34,340 nt of DNA from the NCBI GenBank assembly GCA_021819525.1, contig JAKAQW010000023.1:1-34340 (forward strand). Reading direction: 5' to 3'. Each line of letters starts with the position of its first letter. Within the stretch, counting starts at the first letter, position 1. Made by a program: the position numbers and the translations under genes. Positions 32,148-34,340 of this stretch are shown one piece after another. The stretch comes from Actinomycetes bacterium. GTDB taxonomy: Bacteria > Actinomycetota > Acidimicrobiia > Acidimicrobiales > UBA8190. Under the pieces are notes generated by a model. It worked only from the letters and a program-made list of their open reading frames with translations, was not told the DNA's origin and did no database searches.

Positions 32148-33137
32148 GTGGGCCGAGCAACGGGTGAGAGTCGAGCAGCCGGGGCGGACGAGGGAGCGGC
32201 GCTGTCTGGTGCCGGCTCCGGGCAGGAGGTCGATGGCTCGCGAGCCGGTGGCGGTAGCGGGGAAGGGGCTGGCACCGCTCGGCGGGGTGGGGGTGAGGAA
32301 CCCGGCTCTCGGGACGTGCGCCGCAGCGACCGCGATGGCCGACGCGCGCGCGGCTGGCGAGACGTCGACGCGATCCGCCGGGTTCGCCGGTCGACGCGGT
32401 CGCCGGCACGTCGGCGAGGTGCGCCTTCGGTGGCCGGTCCTGATCACCCCGTTCACCATCGCGACCTGAGCGGGGGATGGGCCCGAGCTGCCGTGTTCGG
32501 GATCAGCGACGGGTTGGTCACCAACGTCTCGCTGGTGCTCGGCATGGCCGGCGCGCACGCCACCTCAGGCGTGGTCCGCCTGGCCGGGCTGGCTGGGCTC
32601 ATCGGTGGGGCGTGCTCCATGGCGGCCGGCGAGTACGTCTCGATGCGAGCCCAGACCGAGCTGCTCGAACGCGAGCTTGCCCTCGAGCGTGACGAGATCC
32701 GCCGACGTCCCGAGGGTGAGCGGCGTGAGCTGATCCACATCTACGAGAGCCGCGGCGTGGATCCAGACGCAGCCCGTCGTCTCGCCGACGAGATGATGCG
32801 CACGCCCGAGCTGGCGCTCGATACCCATGCCCGCGAGGAGCTGGGAGTCGATCCGGATGCCTTGGGCTCACCGGCGAAGGCAGCCTTCTCCTCGTTCGTC
32901 ACCTTCGCGCTGGGAGCGGTGTTGCCGCTGATGCCATGGTGGGTGGTTGGTGGTGGAGGAGCGACGGTGGCCTCGGTGGCGGTGGGCGGGACCGCGGCGG
33001 TGGGAGTCGGGATCGCCTTGTCGTACTTCACGGGGCGGCGATGGTGGTGGTCGGCTATCCGGCAGCTGCTCATCGCGGCAGTCGCCGCAGCCATCACCTA
33101 CGGCATCGGTGCGGTCGTAGGGGTGTCGGGCGGCTGA
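32148..33137 (+). CDS. VIT1/CCC1-family metal transporter
   Basis: Vacuolar-iron-transporter-type membrane protein, probably moving Fe2+/Mn2+. The family block HHRDLSGGWARAAVFGISDG, LVTNVSLVLGMAGA and GACSMAAGEYVSMRAQTELL is clear, followed by the cytoplasmic helical metal-binding region rich in Glu/Arg (ERELALERDEIRRRPEGER, RGVDPDAARRLADEMM) and three C-terminal spans (FVTFALGAVLPLMPWW, ATVASVAVGGTAAVGVGIAL, LLIAAVAAAITYGIGAVVG). From the GTG at 32148 it has 329 aa, including ~95 disordered Gly/Arg/Ser residues; from the GTG at 32430 it has 235 aa, the normal family length. The promoter hexamer favours 32148, the family length favours 32430. A hairpin follows the stop directly. Confidence 0.85.
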   Translation: MGRATGESRAAGADEGAALSGAGSGQEVDGSRAGGGSGEGAGTARRGGGEEPGSRDVRRSDRDGRRARGWRDVDAIRRVRRSTRSPARRRGAPSVAGPDHPVHHRDLSGGWARAAVFGISDGLVTNVSLVLGMAGAHATSGVVRLAGLAGLIGGACSMAAGEYVSMRAQTELLERELALERDEIRRRPEGERRELIHIYESRGVDPDAARRLADEMMRTPELALDTHAREELGVDPDALGSPAKAAFSSFVTFALGAVLPLMPWWVVGGGGATVASVAVGGTAAVGVGIALSYFTGRRWWWSAIRQLLIAAVAAAITYGIGAVVGVSGG

Positions 33138-33154
33138 AGCCTCGTCGTGAGGCT
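33138..33154 (+). terminator. Hairpin directly after the VIT1-type gene
   Basis: AGCCTC (33138-33143) and GAGGCT (33149-33154) around GTCGT, starting at the base after the stop codon. Short stem and no T-tract. Confidence 0.45.
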
Positions 33155-33246
33155 CGCCACCCACGGGGCGTCGACCTGCGGCGGAGCTTCGCCTGCCCCC
33201 GGGCATCCGGCGAGATGGCACCTTCCGACGATCCGGCGGAGAGATC

Positions 33247-33327
33247 ACGGGTAGCGGAGCCGGTGGGGGGCTCACGGGTAGCGGAGCCGGTGGGGGGCTC
33301 ACGGGTAGCGGAGCCGGTGGGGGGCTC
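33247..33327. repeat. 27-bp tandem array, 3 copies, each with a small hairpin
   Basis: Three perfect 27-bp copies (33247-33273, 33274-33300, 33301-33327). Each contains GAGCC-GGTGGGG-GGCTC, a 5-bp stem with a 7-nt loop. The last copy runs into the stop codon of the mycothiol synthase gene (TGA on the minus strand at 33328-33326), so the array lies in its 3' end and untranslated region, between two convergent genes. Confidence 0.96.
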
Positions 33328-34237
33328 AGGCGGCGGGTACGTCACCGGTGTAGGCCCGGTCCACGTGGTCGACGTGGAAGCCGAGCGATCGGTAGAGGCT
33401 GACAGCCGGCGTGTTGGTCGCGTCCACGTACAGCATGCCGGTGCCCGTCCCCTTGGCGGCCAGGTGCTCGAGGCCGGCAACGGCGAGCGCCCGACCGAGG
33501 CCGATGCCGCGGAAGGCGGGGTCCACCGAGATGACGTAGATCTCCCCGAGCGGTGGTGAGGTGTCGGGGTGCACCTTGGTCCAGCAGGACCCGGCGAGGA
33601 CGCCGTCACGTTCGTGGAGGAGGAAGCCGTCTGGGTCGAACCACGGCTCGTTCTCGCGTTCGCGTAAGGTCTCGAGCGTCCAGCCACCCTGTTCGGGATG
33701 GTTGGCGAACGCGCGGTTGTTCACTGCTAACCAGGCGGCCTCGTCGTGCGCGGGGTTGAACGGTCGTACGGGCAGGGTGCTGTGGCTATCTTCCAGGGGA
33801 AGTGACACCCGCATCTGGAGCAGATCCCGTCCCTGGCGCAGACCGGCGGCGGTGGCAATGGTGTCGGAGAGCGGGGTCGGCTTGGGTACCCAGAGATGGA
33901 CATGACCCCCTCCTTGGTCAGCCACCTCGCGCAGTGCGGCGCGTAGCAAGTCGATCCCGACCCCGTCTTCTGCCCCGCGCCGGTCCGGAGCGACGACGAC
34001 CTCGATGCCCCAGGTGTGGTGCCCCTGGCTGAGCTGGGCGTACCCCACGAGCCGGCCATCGGGCCGACGCCTCGCCACGAAACCGGCGAAGCCCGTGCGT
34101 CCGCCGTGGACCAGGTCGAGCCACTTGTGCTCGCCCAAGGGACGGTGGCCGTCAGCTGTCTGTGCCTCGGCCAGCAGGGCCGATACTTCGGCGATGTCGG
34201 CCTCGCCCATCCGCCGCTTCACTTCCACATGGTGCAT
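33326..34237 (-). CDS. mshD: Mycothiol synthase (MshD-like GNAT acetyltransferase)
   Basis: A 303-aa double-GNAT protein matching mycothiol synthase, which acetylates Cys-GlcN-Ins with acetyl-CoA in the last step of mycothiol synthesis. The N-terminal half has LGEHKWLDLVHGG, RRPDGRLVGYAQLSQG and VVVAPDRRGAEDGVGIDLL, a degenerate first acetyl-CoA site. The C-terminal half has the active site region LAVNNRAFANHPEQGGWTLE, WFDPDGFLLHE, IYVISVDPAFRGIGLGRALA (the R-x2-G-x-G acetyl-CoA loop) and MLYVDATNTPAVSLYRSLGF. The start at 34237 is fixed by MHHVEVKR and by TAGCCT 7 nt upstream; the frame continues 18 codons further without support. Length agrees with actinobacterial MshD (about 300 aa). It shows that the host makes mycothiol. 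Confidence 0.9.
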   Translation of the reverse strand: MHHVEVKRRMGEADIAEVSALLAEAQTADGHRPLGEHKWLDLVHGGRTGFAGFVARRRPDGRLVGYAQLSQGHHTWGIEVVVAPDRRGAEDGVGIDLLRAALREVADQGGGHVHLWVPKPTPLSDTIATAAGLRQGRDLLQMRVSLPLEDSHSTLPVRPFNPAHDEAAWLAVNNRAFANHPEQGGWTLETLRERENEPWFDPDGFLLHERDGVLAGSCWTKVHPDTSPPLGEIYVISVDPAFRGIGLGRALAVAGLEHLAAKGTGTGMLYVDATNTPAVSLYRSLGFHVDHVDRAYTGDVPAA

Positions 34238-34244
34238 CGCCGGC

Positions 34245-34250
34245 AGGCTA
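34245..34250 (-). promoter_or_regulatory. -10-like TAGCCT, leaderless
   Basis: On the minus strand TAGCCT ends 7 nt before the ATG at 34237, the same geometry as the other leaderless candidates. Confidence 0.5.
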
Positions 34251-34279
34251 CTGCCGCCGCGGCGAGCCGACGCGCTACG

Positions 34280-34331
34280 TGCCAGAGGCACGCCCGCCAG
34301 GGAGAGGGCAGCCCGCCAGAGGCACGCCCGC
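34280..34331. repeat. 18-bp direct repeat at window edge
   Basis: GCCAGAGGCACGCCCGCC occurs at 34280-34297 and 34314-34331, followed by another partial CCAGAGGCA running to the window end. The unit or array length cannot be known because the window stops. Confidence 0.85.
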
Positions 34332-34340
34332 CCAGAGGCA

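Noticed and set aside
31918-32469. Separate 183-codon gene before the VIT1-type transporter
   Set aside because: It would start inside the divergent small membrane protein gene, has no recognisable domain and ends within the transporter's conserved start. Noted as a possible relic only.
1-34340. tRNA, rRNA, insertion sequence or integrase
   Set aside because: No tRNA- or rRNA-like sequence, transposase or recombinase motifs, or terminal inverted repeats were seen on either strand.

Overview
The window looks like chromosomal DNA of a high-GC actinobacterium. The reasons are strongly G/C-ending codons, many GTG starts, -10-like hexamers only 6-7 nt before start codons (leaderless transcription), and a mycothiol synthase (MshD-like) gene at the right edge. 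Placement in or near the Acidimicrobiia is a guess from overall character.

Positions 10-24837 form a large surface-polysaccharide locus. On the left are a GT2 glycosyltransferase, a Wzz-like chain-length protein, a Wzy/ligase-like membrane protein, a GT2, a GT4, a left-handed beta-helix acyltransferase, a methyltransferase and another GT4. In the centre, a tightly coupled operon (9606-19100) encodes a Wzm/Wzt ABC exporter, an acyltransferase and three successive two-domain enzymes: GT2-methyltransferase, GT2-GT2 and GT4-GT4. Most junctions are 4-base GTGA overlaps. On the opposite strand, three overlapping genes (21602 to 19064) encode a sugar-1-phosphate nucleotidyltransferase resembling glucose-1-phosphate cytidylyltransferase, an extended SDR and a further acyltransferase; they probably make and decorate a nucleotide sugar. 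A GT2 and a WbaP-type polyprenyl-phosphate sugar phosphotransferase, which would start synthesis on the lipid carrier, end the block.

Positions 24838-27907 hold the most unusual part: a repeat-containing intergenic region, an ABC-2 type ATPase without a permease, a 55-residue lasso-type RiPP precursor, a PqqD/B1-like recognition protein and an NTP_transf_5-family nucleotidyltransferase. The usual lasso protease (B2) and cyclase (C) genes are not in the window. This looks like a minimal or split RiPP system embedded beside a glycan locus.

Positions 28000-30445 hold a small single-TM protein, a TylF-type O-methyltransferase and a CmoB-like methyltransferase. Positions 30701-34237 look like ordinary chromosome: a cytosolic BtuF-like metal-receptor protein, a small membrane protein, a VIT1/CCC1 metal transporter and MshD.

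A second theme is tandem repeats. Units of 3, 6, 7, 9, 13, 19, 27 (two unrelated) and 42 bp (a spaced pair) lie in or beside genes. They give the proteins His-Thr, Ser or Gly-rich tails, or sit in promoter and 3' regions. The 7-bp array directly abuts a leaderless promoter and is the best candidate for phase or expression variation.
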